Shown one piece after another: positions 16,321 to 23,654 of a stretch of 25,535 nt of DNA. Position numbers and translations under genes: made by a program. The DNA is from Coprenecus sp964640305. GTDB taxonomy: Bacteria > Bacteroidota > Bacteroidia > Bacteroidales > UBA932. The notes under the pieces are model-generated. The model was not told where the DNA came from. It ran no database searches and saw nothing but the letters and a program-made list of their open reading frames with translations. Positions within the stretch are counted from its first letter, which is position 1. Every line of letters starts with the position of its first letter. The stretch spans positions 1 to 25,535 of the forward strand of contig CAZXFF010000027.1 in the NCBI GenBank assembly GCA_964640305.1, given 5' to 3'.

Positions 16321-17583
16321 ATGAAAAGATTTGAAATTGACAGCAACGGCTACTATGGAGAATTCGGCGGATGCCATGTCCCTGAAACACTTATGCCCGC
16401 AATCCGGGAACTTCAGCAGAACTACAGAAGAATTCTGGAGAGTCCGGAATTCAAGGAAGAATTCTACGGTCTGCTCAGGGATTATGTAGGCCGCCCCACC
16501 CCACTGTATCTGGCCAAAAGGCTATCGGACATATACGGATGCCGCATCTATCTCAAAAGGGAAGACCTCAACCATACAGGCGCCCACAAAATCAACAATG
16601 CCATAGGACAGGCCATAGTTGCCAGACACTTGGGAAAGAAGAGAATAATCGCTGAGACAGGAGCAGGACAACATGGCGTGGCCACAGCCACAGTATGTGC
16701 CCTGACAGGAATGGAATGCACGATATTCATGGGCAGGATAGATGCCGAAAGGCAGCACCTGAACATACAGCGGATGAAAATGCTGGGAGCAGATGTAGTA
16801 ATAGTGGAATCCGGCAGTGAAACACTCTCCGACGCAGTAGATGCTGCCCTCAAAGCATGGAGCAGCAACCCCGATGAGACCTTCTACCTTATCGGCTCTG
16901 CAGTCGGACCGCATCCGTATCCTGACATGGTTGCAAAACTGCAGTCTGTAATAAGTGAAGAAATACGCAGACAGCTCAAAGAAAAGGAAGGAAGGGACTA
17001 TCCTGATTACCTGATTGCATGCCTGGGAGGAGGCAGCAATGCCGCCGGTACCATATACCACTACCTTGATGATGACAGAGTCCGTTTCATTATGGCAGAG
17101 GCAGGAGGCAAAGGTATGGAAAGCGGAATGACTGCGGCATCCATCAATTGCGGATCGGAAGGCATCCTTCACGGGTTCAGGACACTTGTCCTCCAGGACA
17201 GCCGGGGGAATGTCATTCCTCCTTACTCCATTTCCGCCGGTCTCGATTATCCCGGCATAGGCCCTCTGCATGCACATCTGGCCAAATGCCACAGATCCAC
17301 TGTCCTTGCAATTACCGATGAAGAGGCATTGGAAGGCGCTCTGGAACTGACCAGATGTGAAGGGATAATCCCGGCTCTGGAATCATCCCATGCTTTGGGA
17401 GCCTTGCGCAAAATACACTTCAGGAAAGACGATGTGGTCGTACTTACTGTCTCCGGAAGAGGGGATAAGGACATGGAAACATACATCTCGCACGGCCTGA
17501 ACGAAAAAAGCCGGTCATTCAAAGTGACCGGCCAGATAGGATGTATGGAAAATACTGCATCAGAACTGAAGAACCACGGATGA
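16321..17583 (+). CDS. trpB: Tryptophan synthase beta chain
   Basis: This cytoplasmic PLP enzyme joins indole to L-serine to make L-tryptophan. Key parts are present: HTGAHKINNA with the PLP lysine K90, AETGAGQHG with E112, the phosphate-binding GGGSN (236-240) and a C-terminal SGRGDKD (378-384). At 420 residues it exceeds the usual 390-400: the last 24 residues or so are encoded by a terminator hairpin and by the antisense of the next gene, and look like readthrough rather than native sequence. It is controlled by the leader attenuator upstream. No other trp gene is adjacent, and no trpA is in the window. Confidence 0.95.
   Translation: MKRFEIDSNGYYGEFGGCHVPETLMPAIRELQQNYRRILESPEFKEEFYGLLRDYVGRPTPLYLAKRLSDIYGCRIYLKREDLNHTGAHKINNAIGQAIVARHLGKKRIIAETGAGQHGVATATVCALTGMECTIFMGRIDAERQHLNIQRMKMLGADVVIVESGSETLSDAVDAALKAWSSNPDETFYLIGSAVGPHPYPDMVAKLQSVISEEIRRQLKEKEGRDYPDYLIACLGGGSNAAGTIYHYLDDDRVRFIMAEAGGKGMESGMTAASINCGSEGILHGFRTLVLQDSRGNVIPPYSISAGLDYPGIGPLHAHLAKCHRSTVLAITDEEALEGALELTRCEGIIPALESSHALGALRKIHFRKDDVVVLTVSGRGDKDMETYISHGLNEKSRSFKVTGQIGCMENTASELKNHG
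17510..17532 (-). terminator. Terminator of the starch-locus operon, inside the trpB 3-prime end
   Basis: GCCGGTCA (17510-17517) and TGACCGGC (17525-17532) pair perfectly around a 7-nt loop. On the minus strand the stem is followed by six T, so it terminates the operon ending with the SusA-like gene, 27 bases past that stop codon. It falls within trpB codons 397-404. Confidence 0.85.
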
Positions 17584-19512
17584 CATACCGGGAACGGTAA
17601 GGGGCGAGCCGTAACCGACTGCCTTTCCAGTCAGTACATCCTTGGCTGAAAAATCTGAAACATCTTTGCCGAGAGCTTTTGCTGCTTTCACGAAGATTTC
17701 CTGATATTTGTTCCAGTCAATGGACAAGTCTTCCATTCCATTGTTTATGGCGACCATTACAAGATCCTTGAAATCGGGAGTATAACGGAAATACACATAG
17801 AGATTCACGTACTCGCCGAAAGGCATGAAATGCATAAGTTTGCCGTTGCATACTGCTTCAGAGCCCTTTCTCCACTGCATCAGTGTACGAGTGTGGTTGA
17901 ACATGTCATTCTGCAGCGGGGTACGTCCTGATTCAGTAAAGGCATTGGCTTTGTCCCCTTTCCAGCCTCCGGGGAAATCTGTCCTCCACCAGGTATCTCC
18001 TTTACCTACCATGTCTTCGTCGCAATGGATCATAATCTCATCACCATAGTACCACTGCGGTGTACCTCTGGTGGTGAGAATGAGTGTCGTTGCATTCTTC
18101 ATTCTCGCCAGAACGGTCTTGTCATCGTCCTTGAACTTGCCGAAACGTATAGCAGGACGTTCCATATCATGGTTTGCCATGAAAACCAGAATATTGTAAG
18201 GATTATAATAAGCGAAGTCCATCGCTATGGAGTTGTATACGCGCTTGATTCCGTCCTCCCATGAAAGATCCTTGTTCTGTACGAATGACTCGCTCAGCTT
18301 GTCTGTAAGCTGGAAGTCCATAACCATAGGCAGGTGTGATGTGTATCCGTCAGCATTTTTCTTGTAACTGCCGTCAGCAGTACGGCATCCTTCCCAATAT
18401 GCAATGTACTGGGCATCATGGAACCAGCATTCACCGACAAGGGTAAAATCAGGATATTCATTAAGTATACCCGCTGTCCATGCGGAAATGTCATGCTTGT
18501 TCGTATAGGGATATGTATCAACCCTTATACCGTCCAGGTCTGCATACTCTACCCACCATACGGCAAGCTGGATGTAATACTGGAGGCAATAGGGATTGCC
18601 AAGGTTCATGTCAGGCATAGATGTATCGAACCATCCTGTAGTACATGCAATCAGGTCCGACTCGGAAGCATGGGGATCGGAATGGCCGGACATTGCATAG
18701 TTGGATCTCGTAAACTCCGGATGCTGATGGATCCAGTCCTGGAACGGAAGGTCCTCCATCCACCAGTGGGCAGTACCGCTATGGTTGGGTACAATATCCT
18801 GGATGAATTTTATGCCTTTTGCATGTGCTGCTGCAACAAGTTCCCTGTACAGTTCATTGGTTCCGTAACGGGGATCCACCATATAATAATCAGAGCATGC
18901 ATATCCATGGTATGAGTAAACGGGCTCATTGTCCAGCGTGATAGGTGTAGGCCATACCGCAGTAACTCCGAGGTCTGCCAGATAATCCAGATGATCCATT
19001 ATGCCCTGCAGGTCACCTCCGTGACGTCCGACAGGATTCTTTCGGTCACCCTTTTCTACGGTAAGAGGTGTAGAATCGTTTTTGCGGTCCCCGTTTGCAA
19101 AACGGTCCGGCATGAGCAGATATACCACATCTGAAGGACCGAAACCTACCCTTTCCGCAGATCCCTCACGCCTTGTCTCAAGGAGATACGGGAATGTCCT
19201 TACCTTTCCGTCAGTGGAAGTAACGGTAAACTCATATTCCCCTGCTGCAAGATCTTTGGATATCTCCAGATCCACAAATATGTAGTTCTTGCTTTCGGCA
19301 TTGTGGACTGCCTTGACCTTTATACCATCGGTATTTACAGATACGGTCGAGCCTGAGAGACCGTCCCCATGTACCAGAAGTGTAAGAGGAGTCTTCATGC
19401 CCACCCACCAGGAAGGAGGTTCAACTCTGAGTGATTTTTCTGAAGCAAGTGCCGTCATTGAAACAGACAGACCCATTGTCAACAGAATTGATTTCAAAAG
19501 ATTCTTTTTCAT
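17560..19512 (-). CDS. SusA-like GH13 neopullulanase/cyclomaltodextrinase
   Basis: This 650-residue enzyme has a cleavable signal peptide (MKKNLLKSILLTMGLSVSMTALAS) without a lipobox cysteine, so it is periplasmic like B. thetaiotaomicron SusA. After an N-terminal beta domain (about 27-115, starting RVEPPSWWVGMK) comes the GH13 barrel: MPDRFANGD, DIVPNHSG (239-246), nucleophile D332 in GIRVDTYPY, acid/base E361 in VGECWF, and ANHD (446-449). A C-terminal beta domain follows. It would break down maltooligosaccharides that have been imported by the outer-membrane system. It is the last gene of its operon, 13 bases after the other GH13 gene; its last 8 codons overlap trpB antisense. Confidence 0.92.
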   Translation of the reverse strand: MKKNLLKSILLTMGLSVSMTALASEKSLRVEPPSWWVGMKTPLTLLVHGDGLSGSTVSVNTDGIKVKAVHNAESKNYIFVDLEISKDLAAGEYEFTVTSTDGKVRTFPYLLETRREGSAERVGFGPSDVVYLLMPDRFANGDRKNDSTPLTVEKGDRKNPVGRHGGDLQGIMDHLDYLADLGVTAVWPTPITLDNEPVYSYHGYACSDYYMVDPRYGTNELYRELVAAAHAKGIKFIQDIVPNHSGTAHWWMEDLPFQDWIHQHPEFTRSNYAMSGHSDPHASESDLIACTTGWFDTSMPDMNLGNPYCLQYYIQLAVWWVEYADLDGIRVDTYPYTNKHDISAWTAGILNEYPDFTLVGECWFHDAQYIAYWEGCRTADGSYKKNADGYTSHLPMVMDFQLTDKLSESFVQNKDLSWEDGIKRVYNSIAMDFAYYNPYNILVFMANHDMERPAIRFGKFKDDDKTVLARMKNATTLILTTRGTPQWYYGDEIMIHCDEDMVGKGDTWWRTDFPGGWKGDKANAFTESGRTPLQNDMFNHTRTLMQWRKGSEAVCNGKLMHFMPFGEYVNLYVYFRYTPDFKDLVMVAINNGMEDLSIDWNKYQEIFVKAAKALGKDVSDFSAKDVLTGKAVGYGSPLTVPGMSSVVLQF

Positions 19513-19525
19513 TGTACTTTTCCGT

Positions 19526-20866
19526 TTATTTGTTCATGTCAAAAATTATTTCATATCCGTGGGCCGGCAGGGTATATGAAGAGCCTTTCAGGATACCCTC
19601 GGCAAGAGTAACTGTGATTTCTTCTGAAGAGAAATTGAAAACCGCCGTAAACCCGTCCTCCGAAATTCCGTCAGCATACATTCTCTGGAAGGCAAGGACC
19701 TTTTCAGGCTCCGAATTGGAAAGTACCTGCATCGGTGCACCTGCTCTGGGAGCATACATCGACGGGTGCCCGTCCCTCATCTTTATAAGGCCCTTGTAGA
19801 AATCCGTAAAATTGTCCGTATCTTCCCAAACGATCGGATCACGTTCGAAAAACTCCAGAGACTTACGGGATCCCATTTCCTGTCCGTTATATATAAGAGG
19901 CATTCCAGGCAATACGAATGTAAGGGCTGCAAACTGCCGCACAGCATCTCCCATCCTGTCAAACTCCGTACCGCTCCATGAATTCTCATCGTGGTTCGAA
20001 GTGAAGTTCATCTGGATACTTGCAGAAGGGAAGCGGCACGCATGTTCTTTCAGGTAAGCAACATATTCCTCAACACCTGCCTTTCCCTGAGCCAGTTTGT
20101 TCATATACGCATGGTTCTCCCATCCGTAATATGCATCGAATGCATCTGTCATCAGTTCTGGTTTTTCAGCCTCTGCCAGGAAAAACAGGTCTTCGCGGAT
20201 TCCCCTCAGTTCCTTCATGGCGTCATTCCAGAAATCAACCGGCACCTCATGGGCCACGTCGCAACGGAAACCGTCAATGCCGAACTCCGTTACCCAGAAC
20301 TTGAGAGCATCCTTCATGGCCTCACGCATCTCCGCATTGGAATAATCCAGCTTGGCAACATCGGTCCAGTCAAAAGGAGCGACAGGCGTCCCTGTACTGT
20401 CCATAACGTACCAGTCAGGATGCGTTTCTATCCATTCATGGTCTCTGGACGAATGGTTTGCCACCCAGTCGATAATCACTTTCATTCCAAGCCTGTGGGC
20501 ATCATCCACTACCTTCCGGAAATCTTCGGCATCTCCGAATTCAGGACTGACTGCCTTATAGTCCCTGACAGAATAATAACTACCCAGAGACCCCTTGCGC
20601 TCCACTTCCCCTATAGGATGGATAGGCATGAACCAAAGAATATCCACACCCAGATCCGCCAGACGGGGCAAGTGCTCAGAAAAAGCCTTGAAAGTCCCTT
20701 CCGGGGTAAACTGGCGAACATTGACTTCATAGATGACTGCATCTTCTGTCCATTCAGGATGAATCACATTTGTCACAGGGGCATTGTCACCGTTTACGGA
20801 TGCCCTGCATGAGTTTACAGCAAATACAGCCCAAACTGCTATCAGAATTATAAGAATCCTTTTCAT
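19526..20866 (-). CDS. GH13 alpha-amylase family lipoprotein
   Basis: This 446-residue enzyme has a lipoprotein signal ending in VNSC (C20), so it is membrane-anchored on the periplasmic or cell surface side. The GH13 catalytic set is complete: VIIDWVANHS (130-139), nucleophile D203 in GFRCDVAHE, acid/base E232 in FLAEAEKP, and SNHDENS (290-296). It is compact, with only a short C-terminal beta domain (about 360-446), unlike the SusG and SusA relatives beside it. It probably attacks alpha-1,4-glucans or short maltooligosaccharides. It lies in the operon between an unrecognised lipoprotein (24 bases upstream) and the SusA-like gene. Confidence 0.9.
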   Translation of the reverse strand: MKRILIILIAVWAVFAVNSCRASVNGDNAPVTNVIHPEWTEDAVIYEVNVRQFTPEGTFKAFSEHLPRLADLGVDILWFMPIHPIGEVERKGSLGSYYSVRDYKAVSPEFGDAEDFRKVVDDAHRLGMKVIIDWVANHSSRDHEWIETHPDWYVMDSTGTPVAPFDWTDVAKLDYSNAEMREAMKDALKFWVTEFGIDGFRCDVAHEVPVDFWNDAMKELRGIREDLFFLAEAEKPELMTDAFDAYYGWENHAYMNKLAQGKAGVEEYVAYLKEHACRFPSASIQMNFTSNHDENSWSGTEFDRMGDAVRQFAALTFVLPGMPLIYNGQEMGSRKSLEFFERDPIVWEDTDNFTDFYKGLIKMRDGHPSMYAPRAGAPMQVLSNSEPEKVLAFQRMYADGISEDGFTAVFNFSSEEITVTLAEGILKGSSYTLPAHGYEIIFDMNK

Positions 20867-20890
20867 TGTATAAATGTTGTTTTCAGATGT

Positions 20891-21517
20891 CTAGTTGATC
20901 ATTACCTCCCCGTAATGCACGGGGATTGTAAGCTCTTTGCCCACTCCGTAGGAATTGTAGGCAAATACCCTTACGCAGGAGTTTTCAATATCTTTCGCAT
21001 TTTCCGGAACCCGTACCGTAAAGACTCCATTCCGCTTGTGGGAAAGGAACTTATGGTCAAGGACAGTATTCTGCCACAGGACTACGTAACTTGCCGGGCT
21101 ATTTTCGACCGAGACATTGAATATCCCCGGTTCATACAAAGGGCCTGTTGCCGTCATTACCGGCACGCCCCCGCCCATCTCAGCAGTTTTCTTCAGCACC
21201 AGAGCACCATGCTCCCTGCCTGAAAATACCTGCAGGACAGAAATCTTTTTAAATGAGTCCCCTCCTACCAGCAATACGGAATCCATACCGCTTTTTGAAA
21301 GGCAGATTATTTCATAATCGTCTGAGCAGACCTTATCTACCCGTCCTATATGAGGGAAATAATCTTCCACTATCACGAACGTGGTATCTTCTTCCACACT
21401 GCATGGAAATGCCGGCCCGGCAACGGTATCGAAATAAGGATTCCTGTTCACTTCCAGAGAACAGGAAGTTACTGCCGACAAAGCAAGCAAAAGAAATAAA
21501 GTATGCTTTTTCATCAT
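20891..21517 (-). CDS. Unrecognised lipoprotein in the starch operon
   Basis: This 208-residue protein has a lipoprotein signal (MMKKHTLFLLLALSAVTSC, C19) and then beta-rich sequence with no catalytic motif. It seems to hold two small beta-sandwich parts (about 35-100 and 110-205). The closing segment, SCVRVFAYNSYGVGKELTIPVHYGEV, resembles from memory the N-terminal beta domains that precede the catalytic domain of some Bacteroidales GH13 enzymes; this is a weak resemblance only. I start at 21517, 4 bases after the SusG-like stop codon; 21514 is equally possible. The tight operon position suggests a starch-binding or accessory role. Function not known. Confidence 0.75.
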   Translation of the reverse strand: MMKKHTLFLLLALSAVTSCSLEVNRNPYFDTVAGPAFPCSVEEDTTFVIVEDYFPHIGRVDKVCSDDYEIICLSKSGMDSVLLVGGDSFKKISVLQVFSGREHGALVLKKTAEMGGGVPVMTATGPLYEPGIFNVSVENSPASYVVLWQNTVLDHKFLSHKRNGVFTVRVPENAKDIENSCVRVFAYNSYGVGKELTIPVHYGEVMIN

Positions 21518-21521
21518 ATGT

Positions 21522-23567
21522 CTATTCAAGTCCGAATACCACTGATGAGTATCCATCCATCATTACCCTTATCCCATCCTCTTCGGTCATCCTGGACACT
21601 TTACCCTGTACCGCCATTACACAGTCAATGGCATCCCTGACCAGAAAACTGATGGAGGCCCCGCCGAAATTATGCATTACAAGAGCCTTTTCGTCCCCGT
21701 ACTCCATATACCAGGCACAAAGGGAAGGCAATGAGGCAAGATTCTCATTGAAGAGGTCATGACGGACCATTGTTCCTTTTCCAAGCACAGGATAGGCATT
21801 CCTTGCGAGTGCAAAATCCTTATACACCCTGAATACTGAAGCAGAATCCGCAGCCTGCTTTGCAACAGGATCTTTCAATGCCACTTCTGGTTTTCCGCAA
21901 TATGCCTTCAAGGAGGTATTGAAATCATCTCCCCAGTTCATCGGTGTCCTTACCATTTCATCTCCTCCGGACTTGCTTCCAGTGTAGCCGAGTTCCTCAC
22001 CATAATAGATATAAGGTTCCCCGTCTGCAGTCAGCAGGACAGCTGCTGCCAGTCTCATCTTTGCTACAGATTCTCCCAAATCGCTTCCTGCACGGTTTTC
22101 ATCGTGGTTGGAAAGTTTGGTAGCGGCAATGAAATCCTTACGGTATGATGCGTATTCGTTCCTGTATGAAATCAGATCCTTCACAAAGTTCCTGGCATTT
22201 CCGCTATTGATGGCATTGCTCAGTCTCCACCAGAACGAGAATTCGAAAACTGCAGGCAGCCCTTTGTAATACGGCGCAGCTTCATTGTGTTCGGAAAATA
22301 CTTCCCCTACCATATAGAACGGATCCTCACCGTCATACATGGCATCCATCGCATTATAGAATTTCGACAGAAAAACAGGGTTCTCGTCACTGTTAGCATT
22401 GTGATATATATGCTTGACGGCATCCAGGCGCATCCCGTCGATACCGGCATCTACCCAGTTACCTCCGATCCTTACAAGTTCCCTGAACGGTCCGGAATTC
22501 TCGCAGGAAGATGCTGCTCCATAATTCAGGTCAGCAAACCAGTCTGTCCAGAAATGCGAATGGAAGAATGTAGAGCCGGGGAGGCGGATATCCTTGACTG
22601 AATTATTGTCAGAAGAGGTATACAATGTAAAAGGTTCGCCAAGGGCTATCATTGAATTTGCAGCATCCTTGGCCCCGTATTTTGTGCCGGGATTCCAGTT
22701 GTCGTTGTTTTCAGTCCTTATCAGGAATCCCCACGGAGACGAAAAGTCAACTGTAAGCGAATACATACCGTCACCGTCGTCATAGAATTTAAGGTATTTG
22801 GCCGGATCCCCGAAATAAATATACTTTGCCCCTTCTGTATCCGTATCAGGATTGGGCTCATCCGCCGGGGATGTAGTTTCGGTAAGGGTCAGCACAGGAG
22901 CATTGCTGTCACGCCAGTCCAGAACGAACTCCAGACGTCTGGTCTCGGTCGTTGAGGACGCGTACCACTGTCCCGCATCATATCCCCTGTCACCTTCTGT
23001 AGCAATCATGGGAATCTTTCCGGCAGCAATGTCCGCTTCGGGATTTTCCGAGAAGATATACCAGTCACGGTAAGGGCTGTCTTTGGAAGAAGCCGCATCC
23101 AGGAACCAGGGATGGTCGCTTCCGGAATGGTTCAGAACATAATCAATATATATCTTGATATCCCTGTCATGAGCAGCCTTGACCAGATTGCGGAAATCTT
23201 CCTTGGTCCCGAAATCGGGATTGACCGCATCATAATCCAGAACATCATATCCGTGGTACGACATTGCAGGATGTATGGGAGAGAGCCATATTGCAGACAC
23301 CCCCAACGAATCCAGGTAGTCGAGTTTGGATGTCACTCCGTTAAGGTCACCGATACCGTCCCCGTCACTGTCCGCAAAGGAATATACCAGCAGCTGATAG
23401 GAAATGGAGCCACCCTTCTCCCCGTTCCAGTCCAGAGGATCGGCCACTACCCGTACATATCCTGGATTGTCCGTATCCGGATTGTGCGGACCATCTTCCG
23501 GAGTACATGAAAAAAGCACTGCCATCAAGGCCGCAAGCAATGTTAATATTGAAAATCTGTCTTTCAT
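21522..23567 (-). CDS. SusG-like surface alpha-amylase (GH13) with internal carbohydrate-binding module
   Basis: This 681-residue lipoprotein (lipobox LFSC, C21) has the full GH13 set: calcium site DSDGDGIGDLNG (67-78), YIDYVLNHSG (140-149), nucleophile D382 in GMRLDAVKH, acid/base E422 in VGEVFSEH, and SNHDENR (486-492). Between about residues 216 and 335 the barrel is interrupted by a beta-rich insert, at the site where SusG carries its CBM58 module. Length is close to that of SusG (692). Like SusG it would sit on the outer surface and make the first cuts in starch. It follows a strong terminator and precedes the accessory lipoprotein by 4 bases. Confidence 0.92.
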   Translation of the reverse strand: MKDRFSILTLLAALMAVLFSCTPEDGPHNPDTDNPGYVRVVADPLDWNGEKGGSISYQLLVYSFADSDGDGIGDLNGVTSKLDYLDSLGVSAIWLSPIHPAMSYHGYDVLDYDAVNPDFGTKEDFRNLVKAAHDRDIKIYIDYVLNHSGSDHPWFLDAASSKDSPYRDWYIFSENPEADIAAGKIPMIATEGDRGYDAGQWYASSTTETRRLEFVLDWRDSNAPVLTLTETTSPADEPNPDTDTEGAKYIYFGDPAKYLKFYDDGDGMYSLTVDFSSPWGFLIRTENNDNWNPGTKYGAKDAANSMIALGEPFTLYTSSDNNSVKDIRLPGSTFFHSHFWTDWFADLNYGAASSCENSGPFRELVRIGGNWVDAGIDGMRLDAVKHIYHNANSDENPVFLSKFYNAMDAMYDGEDPFYMVGEVFSEHNEAAPYYKGLPAVFEFSFWWRLSNAINSGNARNFVKDLISYRNEYASYRKDFIAATKLSNHDENRAGSDLGESVAKMRLAAAVLLTADGEPYIYYGEELGYTGSKSGGDEMVRTPMNWGDDFNTSLKAYCGKPEVALKDPVAKQAADSASVFRVYKDFALARNAYPVLGKGTMVRHDLFNENLASLPSLCAWYMEYGDEKALVMHNFGGASISFLVRDAIDCVMAVQGKVSRMTEEDGIRVMMDGYSSVVFGLE

Positions 23568-23611
23568 ATTTCAAAAAAACTCTGTTGTTTCTGCATCCGG
23601 TCATAAATAAA

Positions 23612-23638
23612 AAGGGCGGGCACTCGCGTCCCGCCCTT
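23612..23638 (-). terminator. Strong terminator between the SusE/F-like and SusG-like genes
   Basis: AAGGGCGGG (23612-23620) and CCCGCCCTT (23630-23638) pair perfectly around a 9-nt loop. On the minus strand the stem runs into TTTATTTATG. It lies 16 bases past the stop of the SusE/F-like gene. The downstream genes are then served either by readthrough or by a promoter in 23568-23611, where I see no clear one. Confidence 0.85.
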
Positions 23639-23654
23639 CAAAGAAAACCATTTG

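Noticed and set aside
16522..17292. 256-residue minus-strand reading frame within trpB
   Set aside because: Antisense shadow of a fully conserved enzyme; Cys-rich composition without any motif.
19991..20812. 273-residue plus-strand reading frame inside the second GH13 gene
   Set aside because: Antisense shadow of a gene with intact catalytic motifs; no promoter, signal or domain is visible.
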